NCBI RefSeq assembly: GCF_000158955.1
Contig: NZ_GG657757.1
Location: 6,214,924-6,255,393 of the forward strand
Direction of reading: 5' to 3'
DNA length: 40,470 nt
DNA from: Streptomyces viridochromogenes DSM 40736
Lineage (GTDB): Bacteria; Actinomycetota; Actinomycetes; Streptomycetales; Streptomycetaceae
Under the pieces are notes generated by a model that did not search any database, had not been told where the DNA came from, and saw only the letters and a program-made list of their open reading frames with translations. The translations under genes and the position numbers were made by a program. Positions within the stretch are counted from its first letter, which is position 1. The number at the start of each line of letters is the position of its first letter. Positions 39,399 through 40,470 of this stretch are shown here, piece after piece.

Positions 39399-40470
39399 CT
39401 AACGCTCCTGCTGGTGAGAGGGCCGAGGGTAGCTGCCGGTCTGCGTGGACCCGGCCTGACGACCCTGTGCTATACCCCGACGGAGATTGGTCAGCCGACC
39501 GCGCACGTCATCGGGGGCGCGCGAGATCTGCGGACCGCTCTGCTGCGGTTGCTGCTGAGCCGTGCCCGGAACGAGGTTCGCCCGGGGCACCCGGCGAGGC
39601 AGGCCTGAGGTGGTGATCCCACCTGCGGCGGGCTGACGGACGCGCTCGGCCTGCCGGACGAGATCGTCGTTCGGCGAGCTGCGCCAGCCGGCGGGGGCGG
39701 ACCGCTGCGGACCGGTGGGTCCCTGCGGCTGCTGCGGGGCCGGAGCCGAGCCGTTGCTCTGCGGCTGCCGGTCCTGCTGTTCCCGCTGGTCCTGCTGGTT
39801 GTTCTGTTGTTCCTGCTGAGCGCCGTGGAACCAGTTGGTCTCCAGCGTGTCGTACAGCGGAGTACGCCCGTCGCCCGGACCGGACGCCGGCGGCAGGGCC
39901 TCGGGCTCCTGCCGGGCCGGCGGACGCGGGGCGCCGAAGTCGGCATCGCCCCGGGCGCCGTTGACCTGAGGCCGCTCGTACTGGCCCCGGCCCGTCGGGT
40001 CGGCCGGTGTGGCCGGACCCGGGAGGGTCGGCCGCCCGGAGCCGTTGTCCTGGCGGGCGGCCGGGTACTGGCCGGTGGCGTTGCCGTCCTGCCGGTGTGC
40101 CGGGAACTGGCCGGTCGCACCGTTGTCCTGACGCGGCGCCGGGAACTGGCCCGTCGAGCCGTTGTCGTACGACTGCGGGGCCGGGTACTGGCCGGTCGCA
40201 CCGTTGTCCTGACGCGGCGCCGGGTACTGGCCCGTCGAGCCGTTGTCGTACGACTGCGGGGCCGGGTACTGGCTCGCGGAGGGTGACGGGTCGCGGCGGC
40301 CGGCCGGGGCGCCGAAGACGTCCGGGCGGACGAACGGGTCCGCGTGCTGGGGAGCACCCGTGCCGAAGTCGGCCGGAGAGCCGGGGCCCTGCCGGTTGTC
40401 GTCACGCGGCACGGCCGGGATCTCCGCCGTCGCGCCCGGGCCCTGCCGGTCGTCGATCCGCGGCATCTGA
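39399..40470 (-). CDS. cvnA: C-terminal tail of conservon CvnA (right conservon), cut by window edge
   Basis: Only the last 356 residues are present; the sensor and kinase parts lie beyond the right edge. The segment is low complexity throughout: six repeats of about 13-14 residues of the form QYPAPRQDNGATG and QYPAPQSYDNGSTG, then a Gln-rich zone (QQEQQNNQQDQREQQDRQ) and the conserved basic end block also found in the left CvnA (SGLPRRVPRANLVPG, then APDDVRGRLTNLRRG). The end block is probably the functional contact; the repeats form a flexible linker. Confidence 0.9.
   Translation of the reverse strand, partial: QMPRIDDRQGPGATAEIPAVPRDDNRQGPGSPADFGTGAPQHADPFVRPDVFGAPAGRRDPSPSASQYPAPQSYDNGSTGQYPAPRQDNGATGQYPAPQSYDNGSTGQFPAPRQDNGATGQFPAHRQDGNATGQYPAARQDNGSGRPTLPGPATPADPTGRGQYERPQVNGARGDADFGAPRPPARQEPEALPPASGPGDGRTPLYDTLETNWFHGAQQEQQNNQQDQREQQDRQPQSNGSAPAPQQPQGPTGPQRSAPAGWRSSPNDDLVRQAERVRQPAAGGITTSGLPRRVPRANLVPGTAQQQPQQSGPQISRAPDDVRGRLTNLRRGIAQGRQAGSTQTGSYPRPSHQQER
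40062..40272 (-). repeat. Tandem 39/42-bp coding repeats in cvnA
   Basis: Unit starts at 40062, 40101, 40140, 40182, 40221 and 40263 (spacing 39, 39, 42, 39, 42). The 81-bp pair at 40182-40262 repeats 40101-40181 with two mismatches, both changing Tyr to Phe. In-frame, so copy number can vary without loss of the protein. Confidence 0.9.

Noticed and set aside
40062..40272. CRISPR-like regular spacing
   Set aside because: The repeats are contiguous, in-frame coding units with no unique spacers.

Overview
The window is very GC-rich chromosomal DNA from a Streptomyces or close relative. Nearly all codons end in G or C, antisense strands stay open for long distances, GTG and TTG starts are common, and the gene families (conservons, AccB/AccE acyl-CoA carboxylase, S. 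griseus-type trypsin, PucR-linked proline genes) are typical of the genus. From memory the order resembles the conserved core region of S. coelicolor that runs from proline catabolism through leuB, ilvE, cimA and accBE into two conservons; I could not check this by alignment. No phage, plasmid, IS element, CRISPR array, tRNA or rRNA was recognised.

Layout. 1-2020 (minus): start of a peptide/metallophore-type ABC importer (lipoprotein plus permease, cut by the left edge) behind a good Zur-type box. 2086-6130: PucR-type regulator divergent from proline dehydrogenase and P5C dehydrogenase. 6250-7181: an AAC(2')-type acetyltransferase and a 43-residue conserved-looking protein. 7235-8818 (minus): Tat-exported purple-acid-phosphatase-like lipoprotein. 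8900-11348: leuB and ilvE. 11360-17000: an NCS1 permease divergent from an operon of fused urease gamma-beta, a urease alpha-like protein with an altered flap, agmatine deiminase and a TetR regulator, with two related operator candidates in the divergent promoter region. 17145-20301: secreted beta-propeller protein, then cimA behind a leader ORF with tandem Ile codons and an intrinsic terminator. 20326-27893: SLATT membrane protein, Gly-rich membrane protein, EamA exporter with divergent TetR, YdeI-like protein, secreted trypsin, YceI protein, SDR. 28006-30395: a PL8 polysaccharide lyase broken in one short, heavily damaged stretch. 30550-32363: accB-accE. 32567-40470 (minus): two complete or nearly complete conservons in tandem, each ordered cvnA-cvnB-cvnC-cvnD; the second runs off the right edge.

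How the parts fit. Three genes belong to branched-chain amino-acid synthesis (leuB, ilvE, cimA) but each has its own control region: a leaderless promoter for leuB, a short upstream ORF whose stop overlaps the ribosome-binding site for ilvE, and a leader-ORF/terminator arrangement for cimA. The urease-like/agmatine deiminase/NCS1 group looks like a self-contained nitrogen-scavenging unit. The two conservons share almost identical cvnD DNA although their cvnB genes have diverged at silent sites, which points to gene conversion.

Most worth a second look: the cimA leader, the urease-like operon with its altered flap and paired operators, cvnD homogenisation, and the 81-bp tandem duplication in the right-hand cvnA.
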